Position numbers and translations under genes: made by a program
Notes under the pieces: generated by a model
Databases searched by the model: none
Told to the model about the DNA's origin: nothing
What the model saw: the letters and a program-made list of their open reading frames with translations, nothing else
In this document: positions 55,312-63,327 of the stretch, one piece after another
How positions within the stretch are numbered: the first letter of the stretch is position 1
How the letters are laid out: every line of letters begins with the position of its first letter
Source of the DNA: Pseudomonas uvaldensis
GTDB lineage: Bacteria; Pseudomonadota; Gammaproteobacteria; Pseudomonadales; Pseudomonadaceae
Assembly (NCBI RefSeq): GCF_021271205.1
Contig: NZ_JAIWKS010000001.1
Span: 558,001-622,000, forward strand
Reading direction: 5' to 3'
Length of the DNA: 64,000 nt

Positions 55312-56205
55312 TCAGGCCTGGTTGAGCTGCGCCTTGAGCAGGTCGCGGAAAGTCTGGATCAAAGGTTCGCGGCTGCGGCCTCGGCGCATGATCATCGAAA
55401 ACGGCGCCTGATAACCGAACGTCGCCGGCAACAGCACGCGCAGGTCGCCCTTGTCGACCCACGCCTGGGCATAGTGCTCGGGCAGGTAACCGACATAAGC
55501 GCCCGACAGCACCAGGATCAATTGCGCCTCCATGCTCTCCACCGTCGCCGCACTGTGCTTGAAACCGTGGCGGGCCAGTTCCGCCTGGCTCCAATAACCG
55601 CGCCCGACCATGCGTTGCTGGGTGATGACTTGCTCGGGAATGCGCCGCTCAGTGAACAGCGGATGGCGATTACTGCAATACAACCAGTGCTGCTCGCGGT
55701 ACAGCGGCATGTACACCAACCCGCTCATGCGCGTAGAGAACGCACCGATGGCCAGATCCAGGCGGTTGTCCTGTACACCGAGCTGCAGCTCATAGGGACT
55801 CATCACCGACAGATGCAGGTGCACCGCCGGGTGTTCCTGACTGTAGGCACCGATGGCTTCGGCAAACGGCAATGCCTTGTCACTGACCGTGGAATCGATC
55901 ACGCCCAGGTTCAGCGTACCGCGCAACTCACCTTTCAGCGCCGCGGCATACTGCTCGAACCCTTCGAGCTCGCCCAAAAGACGCAGGGTTTCCTGATGGA
56001 ACAACTCACCCTTGCTGGTCAGGCTGAACCCACCCCGCCCGCGGTGACACAGCACCAGGCCCAGGCTCGATTCAAGCTGGCTCATGTAGGTGCTGATGGC
56101 CGATGTGGAGAGGTTCAGCTCGTGCTGGGCGTTGGCAAACCCCTGGTGCCGGACCACGCTGGCGAAAATCCGTAGCAGCTTGAGGTCGGGTAGAGCGTTG
56201 GCCAT
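55312..56205 (-). CDS. gbuR: LysR-family regulator of guanidinobutyrase
   Basis: A 297-residue LysR regulator. The helix-turn-helix is LKLLRIFASVVRHQGFANAQHELNLSTSAISTYMSQLESSLGLVLCHRG, with the effector domain from about 90. It is divergent from gbuA, in the order of the P. aeruginosa gbuR-gbuA locus (PA1422, PA1421), so it probably activates gbuA in response to 4-guanidinobutyrate. The ATG at 56205 has GGAGAAACCC upstream; the frame is open to 56325. Confidence 0.85.
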   Translation of the reverse strand: MANALPDLKLLRIFASVVRHQGFANAQHELNLSTSAISTYMSQLESSLGLVLCHRGRGGFSLTSKGELFHQETLRLLGELEGFEQYAAALKGELRGTLNLGVIDSTVSDKALPFAEAIGAYSQEHPAVHLHLSVMSPYELQLGVQDNRLDLAIGAFSTRMSGLVYMPLYREQHWLYCSNRHPLFTERRIPEQVITQQRMVGRGYWSQAELARHGFKHSAATVESMEAQLILVLSGAYVGYLPEHYAQAWVDKGDLRVLLPATFGYQAPFSMIMRRGRSREPLIQTFRDLLKAQLNQA

Positions 56206-56385
56206 TGGGTTTCTCCAGACAGGCGTGTCATTCCACATTTGTGGCGAGGGATTGGAGTCTATCGCCGCGCTGCGCCTTAGTTTAGAAAAATCTGAACTAA
56301 GTATTTGCCCCCAGCGATTTTTCACGGCAACGGCTTTTCGCAGAATCGGCCCCTGATAACTAAAACAAACGATGAGGCCCTACCC

Positions 56386-57336
56386 GTGGACAAGATTCTT
56401 CACCAACCACTGGGCGGCAACGAAATGCCGCGCTTCGGCGGCATCGCCACCATGATGCGCCTGCCCCACGTGCCCACCGCTGCCGGCCTGGACGCTGCAT
56501 TCGTCGGCGTGCCGCTGGACATCGGCACCTCCCTGCGCGCCGGCACTCGCTTCGGGCCTCGGGAGATCCGCGCCGAATCCGTGATGATCCGCCCCTACAA
56601 CATGGCCACCGGTGCCGCGCCGTTCGACTCGCTGTCGGTGGCCGATATCGGCGACGTGGCGATCAATACCTTCAACCTGCTGGAAGCGGTACGAATCATC
56701 GAAGAGTCGTACCACAAGATTCTCGAACACAACGTCATCCCCCTGACCCTGGGGGGCGATCACACCATCACCCTGCCGATCCTGCGGGCCATCCACAAGA
56801 AGCACGGTAAGGTCGGCCTGGTCCACATCGACGCCCACGCCGACGTGAACGATCACATGTTCGGCGAGAAAATTGCCCACGGCACCACTTTCCGTCGCGC
56901 CGTGGAAGAAGGCCTGCTGGACTGCGACCGGGTGGTGCAGATCGGCCTGCGGGCCCAGGGCTACACCGCCGATGACTTCAACTGGAGCCGCCGCCAGGGC
57001 TTTCGCGTGGTCCAGGCCGAAGAGTGCTGGCACCAATCCCTGGCGCCGCTGATGGCCGAAGTCCGCGAGAAAGTCGGCGGCGGTCCGGTGTACCTGAGCT
57101 TCGACATCGACGGCATCGACCCGGCTTGGGCGCCCGGCACCGGCACCCCGGAAATCGGCGGCCTGACCACCATCCAGGCCATCGAAATCGTGCGCGGTTG
57201 CCAGGGCCTCGACCTGGTCGGTTGCGACTTGGTGGAAGTCTCGCCGCCGTATGACACCACTGGCAACACCTCGTTGCTGGGCGCCAATTTGTTGTACGAG
57301 ATGCTTTGCGTACTGCCCGGCGTGGCTCATCGCTGA
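56386..57336 (+). CDS. gbuA: Guanidinobutyrase (ureohydrolase family)
   Basis: A 316-residue arginase/agmatinase-family enzyme. The two-metal site motifs are LGGDHTITLPI, HIDAHADVND and SFDIDGIDPAWAPGTGTPEIGG. Length and context (gbuR beside it, a PA1420-like gene and an NCS1 permease after it) match GbuA, which cuts 4-guanidinobutyrate to GABA and urea; specificity against agmatinase or guanidinopropionase is by context. The GTG at 56386 has a GAGG site; upstream codons to 56305 are not family-like. Confidence 0.88.
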   Translation: MDKILHQPLGGNEMPRFGGIATMMRLPHVPTAAGLDAAFVGVPLDIGTSLRAGTRFGPREIRAESVMIRPYNMATGAAPFDSLSVADIGDVAINTFNLLEAVRIIEESYHKILEHNVIPLTLGGDHTITLPILRAIHKKHGKVGLVHIDAHADVNDHMFGEKIAHGTTFRRAVEEGLLDCDRVVQIGLRAQGYTADDFNWSRRQGFRVVQAEECWHQSLAPLMAEVREKVGGGPVYLSFDIDGIDPAWAPGTGTPEIGGLTTIQAIEIVRGCQGLDLVGCDLVEVSPPYDTTGNTSLLGANLLYEMLCVLPGVAHR

Positions 57337-57345
57337 GGCGCCGTG

Positions 57346-57771
57346 ATGAACGATCAGGATCAAGTGCTCCAGGCCGCCGCACAATTGGTGTCGGCCTTCG
57401 CCCGAAATGACCGCGATGCTTACTTCGGGGCGTTCACGGCCGACGCAAGCTTCGTGTTTCACACCCTCGAACAGCCCCTGCTGTCACGCGACGCCTACCA
57501 GGCGTTGTGGGATCGCTGGCGGTCCGAGGATGGCTTCGAGGTGCTCTCATGCACCTCAAGCAACGCCTTCGTCAGCCTGCAAGGAGACGTGGCGGTGTTT
57601 ATCCATGACGTGGCTACCGAGCTGCGCATGCAAGGGGAGCGACACTCTAGCCAGGAACGCGAAACCATCCTGTTCCGCAGACAGGAAGGACACGTACAAG
57701 AACAACAGGGCCGATGGCTGGCCTGTCACGAACATTTATCCGCCATGCCGGAAGGGCTGCCACCCCCTTAG
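57346..57771 (+). CDS. SnoaL/NTF2-like small protein (PA1420-type)
   Basis: A 141-residue protein of the cystatin-like NTF2/SnoaL fold: VLQAAAQLVSAFARNDRDAYFGAFTADASFVFHTLEQPLLSRDAYQALWDRW. It starts 9 bases after gbuA. P. aeruginosa has a similar small gene (PA1420) in the same place. Many such proteins are DUF4440-like and are enzymes or ligand binders, but no function is established here. Co-transcription with gbuA suggests a part in guanidinobutyrate use. Confidence 0.75.
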   Translation: MNDQDQVLQAAAQLVSAFARNDRDAYFGAFTADASFVFHTLEQPLLSRDAYQALWDRWRSEDGFEVLSCTSSNAFVSLQGDVAVFIHDVATELRMQGERHSSQERETILFRRQEGHVQEQQGRWLACHEHLSAMPEGLPPP

Positions 57772-57825
57772 CCAAACAGGCAGCGCTCACATCCGATGAG
57801 CGCGCCTCGATGATCGGAGCAGATC

Positions 57826-59334
57826 ATGAATAACAATAACGATAAAAGCCTTACGCAAATCGAAACCTACGGGGTCGAGCAGATCCCGGACCATGAACGC
57901 ACCGCCGGCCCGGGGGATCTGTTTCGACTGATCTTCGGCGGCGCCAATACGTTCGCCACCGCCGTGCTCGGCAGCTTTCCGGTGTTGTTCGGACTTTCGT
58001 TCCAGGCCGGGGTCTGGGCGATTGTGCTGGGGGTACTGCTGGGCGCAATCATCCTTGCGCCGATGGGGCTGTTCGGGCCGCTCAATGGCACCAACAACGC
58101 GGTGTCTTCCGGGGCGCACTTCGGCGTCCACGGGCGGATCGTCGGCTCGTTCCTGTCGTTGCTGACGGCCATTGCGTTTTTCTCGCTGTCGGTATGGAGC
58201 TCGGGGGATGCGTTGATCGGCGGCGCCAAGCGCCTGGCGGGCGTACCGGAAACCGACCTGAGCCTGGGCCTGGCCTACGGTCTGTTCGCCCTGCTGGTGC
58301 TGACGGTGTGCATCTACGGCTTTCGCTTCATGCTGTGGGTCAACCGCATCGCCGTGTGGGCTGCCAGCCTGTTGTTCCTGCTGGGCATCGTGGCCTTCGC
58401 ACCGACCTTCGACAGCCAGTTCGCCGGCACCGTCGGCCTCGGCCAGCCGGGTTTCTGGGCGGCGTTCATCGGCGCGGCGCTGGTGGCCATGAGCAACCCG
58501 ATTTCCTTCGGTGCATTCCTGGGCGACTGGTCGCGCTACATCCCGCGCAACACCTCCAAGCGCCGCATCATGGCAGCGGTGGTTGCCGCACAACTGGCCA
58601 CGCTGATCCCGTTCCTGTTCGGCCTCGCCACCGCCACCATCGTGGCGATCAAGGCACCGGACTACATCGCTTCCAACAACTACGTGGGTGGCCTGCTGGC
58701 GGTTTCGCCGAGCTGGTTCTTCCTGCCGGTGTGCCTGATCGCGGTAATCGGCGGCATGTCCACTGGCACCACGTCGCTGTATGGCACCGGGTTGGACATG
58801 TCCAGCGTGCTTCCACGGGTGCTGTCGCGGGTCAAGGCGACGCTGCTGATCGGCGTGCTGTCGATTGCCTTCATCTTCATCGGACGCTTCGCCGCGAACC
58901 TGGTGCAGAGCGTGTCGACCTTCGCCGTGCTGATCATCACCTGCACCACCCCGTGGATGGTGATCATGATCATCGGCCTGCTGGTACGCCGCGGCTTCTA
59001 CTGCCCGGATGACCTGCAAGTATTCACCCGGGGCGAAACCGGCGGGCGCTACTGGTTCAACCACGGCTGGAACTGGCGCGGTCTGGGGGCCTGGATTCCC
59101 AGCGCACTGGTGGGCTTGTGCTTCGTCAACCTGCCGGGGCAGTTCGTCGGGCCCCTGGGCGAACTGGCCGGTGGCATTGACATCAGCCTGCCGGTGACCC
59201 TCGGGCTGGCTTGCGTGGTGTACCTGGTGTTGTTGGGGGTGTTCCCGGAACCGGCGGAGGTTTACGGGCCGAGGGATTTGCGTAGCAAGGGTTCGGGGCA
59301 CACCGCTGAGCCAAGCATCCCGACCTTCCAATAA
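57826..59334 (+). CDS. Purine-cytosine permease (NCS1) family transporter
   Basis: A 502-residue inner-membrane protein with about twelve hydrophobic spans. The N-terminal IPDHERTAGPGDLFRLIFGGANTFATAVLGSFPVLFG and APMGLFGPLNGTNNAVSSGAHFGVHGRIVGSF are the family's substrate-site region. It resembles PA1419 of the gbu locus in P. aeruginosa. It may import 4-guanidinobutyrate or another guanidino or nucleobase-like compound; the substrate is inferred only from context. Confidence 0.86.
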   Translation: MNNNNDKSLTQIETYGVEQIPDHERTAGPGDLFRLIFGGANTFATAVLGSFPVLFGLSFQAGVWAIVLGVLLGAIILAPMGLFGPLNGTNNAVSSGAHFGVHGRIVGSFLSLLTAIAFFSLSVWSSGDALIGGAKRLAGVPETDLSLGLAYGLFALLVLTVCIYGFRFMLWVNRIAVWAASLLFLLGIVAFAPTFDSQFAGTVGLGQPGFWAAFIGAALVAMSNPISFGAFLGDWSRYIPRNTSKRRIMAAVVAAQLATLIPFLFGLATATIVAIKAPDYIASNNYVGGLLAVSPSWFFLPVCLIAVIGGMSTGTTSLYGTGLDMSSVLPRVLSRVKATLLIGVLSIAFIFIGRFAANLVQSVSTFAVLIITCTTPWMVIMIIGLLVRRGFYCPDDLQVFTRGETGGRYWFNHGWNWRGLGAWIPSALVGLCFVNLPGQFVGPLGELAGGIDISLPVTLGLACVVYLVLLGVFPEPAEVYGPRDLRSKGSGHTAEPSIPTFQ

Positions 59335-59359
59335 AAAATACAATCGGAGACACGCCACC

Positions 59360-60748
59360 ATGGCTTTGGATTTAATCGTCGTTCTCATCTACGCCGCCGG
59401 CATGATTGCCCTCGGCTGGTATGGCATGCGCCGCGCCCGGACCCGTGACGACTATCTGGTCGCCGGTCGCAACCTCGGTCCGGGGTTCTATCTGGGCACC
59501 ATGGCCGCCACGGTCCTGGGCGGCGCGTCCACCATCGGCACCGTGCGCCTGGGTTACGTTCATGGCATCTCTGGCTTCTGGCTCTGCGGGGCCATCGGCC
59601 TGGGCATCGTCGGCCTCAGCCTGTTCCTGGCCAAGCCGTTGCTCAAACTCAAGATCTACACCGTTACCCAGGTCCTGGAGCGCCGCTACAACCCGGCCGC
59701 GCGCCACGCCAGTGCAGTGATCATGCTGGTGTATGCACTGATGATCGGCGCCACCTCGACCATCGCCATCGGCACCGTGATGCAAGTGCTGTTCGGCCTG
59801 CCCTTCTGGGTTTCGATCCTGGTGGGCGGCGGCGTGGTGGTGTTGTATTCGACCATCGGTGGCATGTGGTCGCTGACCCTGACCGACATCGTGCAGTTCC
59901 TGATCATGACCATCGGTCTGGTGTTCCTGCTGATGCCGATGTCCATCGTCGACGCGGGCGGCTGGGACGCGATGGTGGCGAAACTGCCGGCCAGCTACTT
60001 CGATTTCACAGCCATCGGCTGGGACACCATCGTCACCTACTTCCTGATCTACTTCTTCGGCATCTTCATCGGCCAGGACATCTGGCAACGGGTCTTCACC
60101 GCCCGCAGCGAAGGCGTGGCGAAAATGGCGGGCACCGCCGCCGGCCTGTACTGCGTGCTGTACGGCTTGGCCGGAGCATTGATCGGCATGGCCGCCAAGG
60201 TGTTGCTACCGGACCTCGCCAACGTCAACAACGCCTTCGCCAGCGTCGTACAGACCAGCCTGCCCAATGGCATTCGTGGGTTGGTGGTCGCTGCGGCACT
60301 GGCAGCGTTGATGTCCACCGCCTCGGCGGGGCTGCTGGCGGCGTCCACGACGGTGGTCCAGGACCTGCTGCCCCGCTTGCGCCGTGGCCGCGAGGGCAAC
60401 AACGCCGACGTCCACGAAAACCGCATCGCGACGCTGCTGCTGGGTGTGGTGGTACTGGGCATCGCCCTGGTGGTCAGTGATGTGATCAGCGCCCTGACCC
60501 TGGCCTACAACCTGCTGGTGGGCGGCATGCTTATCCCGCTGATCGGTGCCATCTACTGGAAACGTGCCACCACCGCCGGGGCGATCACCAGCATGTCCCT
60601 GGGCTTCGTGACGGCGCTGTTCTTCATGTTCAAGGACGGGCTGGACGCCAACACGCCGATCTACTACAGCCTGGGCGTGGCGCTGGTGAGTTTTGTGGTG
60701 GTGAGCGTGTTATCGCCACGTTCGAACGTAGTGGCCAAGGCGGTTTGA
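59360..60748 (+). CDS. Sodium:solute symporter (SSS) family transporter
   Basis: A 462-residue protein with about thirteen hydrophobic spans and the SSS features GWYGMRRARTRDDYLVAGRNLGPGFYLGTMAATVLGGASTIGTVRLGYVHG and FGIFIGQDIWQRVFTARSEGVAKMAG. It lies 25 bases after the NCS1 gene, as in the PA1418-PA1419 pair. The substrate is unknown, presumably linked to guanidinobutyrate. Confidence 0.87.
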   Translation: MALDLIVVLIYAAGMIALGWYGMRRARTRDDYLVAGRNLGPGFYLGTMAATVLGGASTIGTVRLGYVHGISGFWLCGAIGLGIVGLSLFLAKPLLKLKIYTVTQVLERRYNPAARHASAVIMLVYALMIGATSTIAIGTVMQVLFGLPFWVSILVGGGVVVLYSTIGGMWSLTLTDIVQFLIMTIGLVFLLMPMSIVDAGGWDAMVAKLPASYFDFTAIGWDTIVTYFLIYFFGIFIGQDIWQRVFTARSEGVAKMAGTAAGLYCVLYGLAGALIGMAAKVLLPDLANVNNAFASVVQTSLPNGIRGLVVAAALAALMSTASAGLLAASTTVVQDLLPRLRRGREGNNADVHENRIATLLLGVVVLGIALVVSDVISALTLAYNLLVGGMLIPLIGAIYWKRATTAGAITSMSLGFVTALFFMFKDGLDANTPIYYSLGVALVSFVVVSVLSPRSNVVAKAV

Positions 60749-60782
60749 ACAACGCGCCGCAAGGGTTGCCGGTTAAGACTGA

Positions 60783-60865
60783 GGGAGCGAGCCTGCTCGC
60801 GATGGCGGCGTATCAGCCACGGCTTATGCTGCTGATACAACGCATTCGCGAGCAGGCTCGCTCCC
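60783..60865. repeat. REPIN with an inner palindrome
   Basis: Outer arms GGGAGCGAGCCTGCTCGCGA (60783-60802) and TCGCGAGCAGGCTCGCTCCC (60846-60865) form a 20-bp perfect inverted repeat. An inner TATCAGC/GCTGATA pair sits inside. It separates the gbu operon from the PA1414-like gene. Confidence 0.8.
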
Positions 60866-60889
60866 ACAAAAAAACGACCTGACAGGTAT

Positions 60890-61018
60890 TCAGCGGCGAC
60901 GCGGCTGGCGACGGCGTTGCTCGTCATCGGTGCGAATCGGGATCGGTTGCATCGGCGGTTCGATCAAGCCAAGCGCGACACCCAGGTCATGAAGCCAGTT
61001 CTGGATTTTCTCTTTCAT
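60890..61018 (-). CDS. PA1414-like 42-residue protein
   Basis: Too short for common gene finders: MKEKIQNWLHDLGVALGLIEPP, then a basic tail QRRRQPRRR. The composition (amphipathic helix plus Arg-rich tail) and its place beside a LysR gene match PA1414 of P. aeruginosa, a strongly oxygen-responsive transcript recalled as overlapping the small RNA SicX. A GAGGGGGC site precedes the ATG. Whether the RNA, the peptide or both act is unknown. It is close to the lysR-like gene at 61158 in the same direction. Confidence 0.72.
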   Translation of the reverse strand: MKEKIQNWLHDLGVALGLIEPPMQPIPIRTDDEQRRRQPRRR

Positions 61019-61132
61019 CGTGGTGCCCCCTCAGGGTCGTGCGAGCGGCAGATATCTGTGGCCCCTTCGCGTTGATAATAGTCCGATGTGCTACGCAATG
61101 CTCGCTTCAGTTTGCAATGATCTGTTACTAAA

Positions 61133-61146
61133 TTGATCCAAATCCG
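61133..61146. promoter_or_regulatory. Candidate Anr/FNR box upstream of the PA1414-like gene
   Basis: TTGATCCAAATCCG matches TTGAT-N4-ATCAA at eight of ten defined positions; the right half is ATCCG. It lies about 115 bases before the small gene's ATG. In P. aeruginosa the corresponding gene is controlled by oxygen, which makes an Anr site plausible. A weaker half-site, TTGATAATA, lies at 61072. Confidence 0.4.
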
Positions 61147-61157
61147 TTCTCCGGAGT

Positions 61158-62051
61158 TCAAGCCAATTGAGCCGTCAACCGCGAGGCTCGCGGCCAGGCT
61201 TGTTGTTGCAATTCGATCCAGGCGTTCAGGTTGGCGCCGACCATCCCTTTGCGCCACATCAACCAGGTCGTGGCGCTGGCAAACGGCTCGGCCAACGGGT
61301 GCACCGCCACCCGCTCACGGCCCGGCAGGCTGGCCAGCATCGACTCGGACATCAGCGCCACTCCGGACCCGGCGATCACACACGCCAGCATCCCCTGGTA
61401 AGACTCAATCTCGATCGCCCGGCCCATGGTCGCGTGGTCGTGGGCAAACCAGGCCTCCAGGCGCATGCGGTACGAACAGCCTCGACGAAAGGTGAACACC
61501 GAACGCCTCTGGACATCCAGCGCACTGCGCACCGGCCCATGATCGGCCTCGGTGATCAGCACCAACCGTTCATCGCACAACGGCACCCCGTCCAACCCTG
61601 CCAGCTCCAGCGGTCCATCCACCAACGCCGCATCAAGCCGCCCGGTGAGCAAGCCTTCGAGCAACTCGCCACTGGGCCCCGATTGCACTTGCAGGTTCAC
61701 CGCCGGATAGCGGCGGTGATAACCGGCCAGCAGGTCCGGCAGATGGATTGCCGCCGTGCTGTACATCGTACCCAAGACAAAATCCCCGGCGGGCTGCCCC
61801 CCTTGCACGGCAGCGTAGGCTTCATCGTGCAAGGCAAAGAGCTTGGTCGCATAGTCCAGCAGGACCTTTCCCGCCGGTGACAACTGCAAACGCTGACGCT
61901 CGCGCAGGAACAGATCCACACCCAACTGCTCTTCAAGCTGCTTGAGCCGGGTCGAGAGGTTCGACGGCACCCGGTGCAAGCGTTCAGCGGCTCGGGTGAT
62001 GGAGCCTTCTTCGGCCACCGCCTGGAAAATCCGCAATTGGCTGAACTCCAC
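61158..62051 (-). CDS. LysR-family transcriptional regulator
   Basis: A 297-residue LysR regulator with helix-turn-helix FSQLRIFQAVAEEGSITRAAERLHRVPSNLSTRLKQLEEQLGVDLFLRERQRLQLSPAG and an effector domain ending in MWRKGMVGANLNAWIELQQQAW. The GTG at 62051 is preferred over the TTG at 62063 because GGAG lies six bases before it. Divergent from the MFS gene across about 100 bp, it probably controls that exporter; it is also upstream of the PA1414-like gene, as PA1413 is in P. aeruginosa. The ligand is unknown. Confidence 0.86.
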   Translation of the reverse strand: MEFSQLRIFQAVAEEGSITRAAERLHRVPSNLSTRLKQLEEQLGVDLFLRERQRLQLSPAGKVLLDYATKLFALHDEAYAAVQGGQPAGDFVLGTMYSTAAIHLPDLLAGYHRRYPAVNLQVQSGPSGELLEGLLTGRLDAALVDGPLELAGLDGVPLCDERLVLITEADHGPVRSALDVQRRSVFTFRRGCSYRMRLEAWFAHDHATMGRAIEIESYQGMLACVIAGSGVALMSESMLASLPGRERVAVHPLAEPFASATTWLMWRKGMVGANLNAWIELQQQAWPRASRLTAQLA

Positions 62052-62154
62052 GACCTTCTCCAAAAAAGAACAAGTTACTCACTATTATTCAATTTTAATG
62101 AAAGTCAATGAATTCTAGCCTGACGGTCATTCGCCTCATTGCTGGAGAACGACC

Positions 62155-63327
62155 ATGTCACCTCTTATCCGCCTGCTCGGCAGTTTCATCGCGCTGATGA
62201 TGGCCATGGGCATCGGCCGCTTCGCACTTACGCCTCAGTTACCTCATTTGATCGGCGAAGGTCAGATCGACTTGACGGCCGCCGGTCTGATTGCCGCCGC
62301 CAACTACCTGGGCTACTTCCTCGGCGCGCTGGATGCCATGTTCGCCCGCCGGCCGGATCAAGTGCGGCGGCGTCTGCTCGGCGGCCTGTGGCTGTGTGTG
62401 CTGCTGACCCTGGCGTCGTTCTGGGCCTGGGGTTTCTGGCCGCACCTGGCGCTGCGCTTCGGCACCGGTGTGGCGAGTGCCTGGGTACTGGTGATGATCA
62501 CCGCGTTGAGCCAGCCTTTGGCAGCGACGGCCGGGCGACCACGGCTTGGCGCTGTGGTGTTTGCCGGACCGGGGCTGGGGATTTTCCTGACAGGCTTGCT
62601 CGCCCTGGGCTCCAATCTACTGGGCCAGAGCTCTGCGACCCTGTGGCTGGTGTACGCCGGGGTGGCATTGGCGATGTTGCTGGTGATCCTGCCGATCCTG
62701 CCACACACCGCCGCGACCGCGACCGTTGCAGCGCCGGCCGCCACCTCATCGAACCGTGGCATCGCCCGCCTCGGCGTGGTCTACGCCTTGTACGGCGTGG
62801 GCTACATCATTCCGGCCACGTTCCTGTCGCAGATGGCGTCGTCGCAGTTCCACGGGCAATGGCAAGCCGATCTGTTCTGGCCCTGCTTCGGCTTGGCCGC
62901 CGCCCTCGGGGTGCTGGTGGTCAGCCTGCGCCGTCCGGACCCAAGCACCACGGGTCGTTGGCTGATCGGCACGCTGTGGCTGCAGGCCGTCGGGGTGTTC
63001 GCCTGTCTGTCGGGCAGCGGCGCAGGGTTGGCGCTCGGCGTCATCCTGTGTGGCACACCGTTCCTGGCCTGCATGCAACTGGTGATGCAGCGCTCGCGAG
63101 AACTGGCGCCTCATGCCACCCAGCGCAACGCCGGCCTGTTGACTGCCTGCTTTGCCGTGGGCCAGCTCAGTGGCCCGCTGCTGGCGGCATTGAGCAGCCA
63201 TTTCAGCGGAGGGTTGCAACCGGCGTTGATCATTGCCGGCAGTGGTCTGCTGTTGGCCGGTGGGCTGCTATTGCACCCCAGCGGCGAACGCACAGCGAAC
63301 CCTTGCGCTCAAACTGCCGTGCGCTGA
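62155..63327 (+). CDS. YbfB/YjiJ-family MFS transporter
   Basis: A 390-residue membrane protein with about twelve hydrophobic spans. The family opening FIALMMAMGIGRFALTPQLPHLIGEGQIDLTAAGLIAAANYLGYFLGAL and GVVYALYGVGYIIPATFLSQMA are the YbfB/YjiJ signature. The substrate is unknown. It is divergent from the LysR gene and stops one base before the convergent NCS1 gene's stop. Confidence 0.87.
   Translation: MSPLIRLLGSFIALMMAMGIGRFALTPQLPHLIGEGQIDLTAAGLIAAANYLGYFLGALDAMFARRPDQVRRRLLGGLWLCVLLTLASFWAWGFWPHLALRFGTGVASAWVLVMITALSQPLAATAGRPRLGAVVFAGPGLGIFLTGLLALGSNLLGQSSATLWLVYAGVALAMLLVILPILPHTAATATVAAPAATSSNRGIARLGVVYALYGVGYIIPATFLSQMASSQFHGQWQADLFWPCFGLAAALGVLVVSLRRPDPSTTGRWLIGTLWLQAVGVFACLSGSGAGLALGVILCGTPFLACMQLVMQRSRELAPHATQRNAGLLTACFAVGQLSGPLLAALSSHFSGGLQPALIIAGSGLLLAGGLLLHPSGERTANPCAQTAVR

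Noticed and set aside
57787..59388. A 533-codon minus-strand frame opposite the NCS1 permease
   Set aside because: Hydrophilic Gln/Arg/His-rich shadow of a membrane protein gene.
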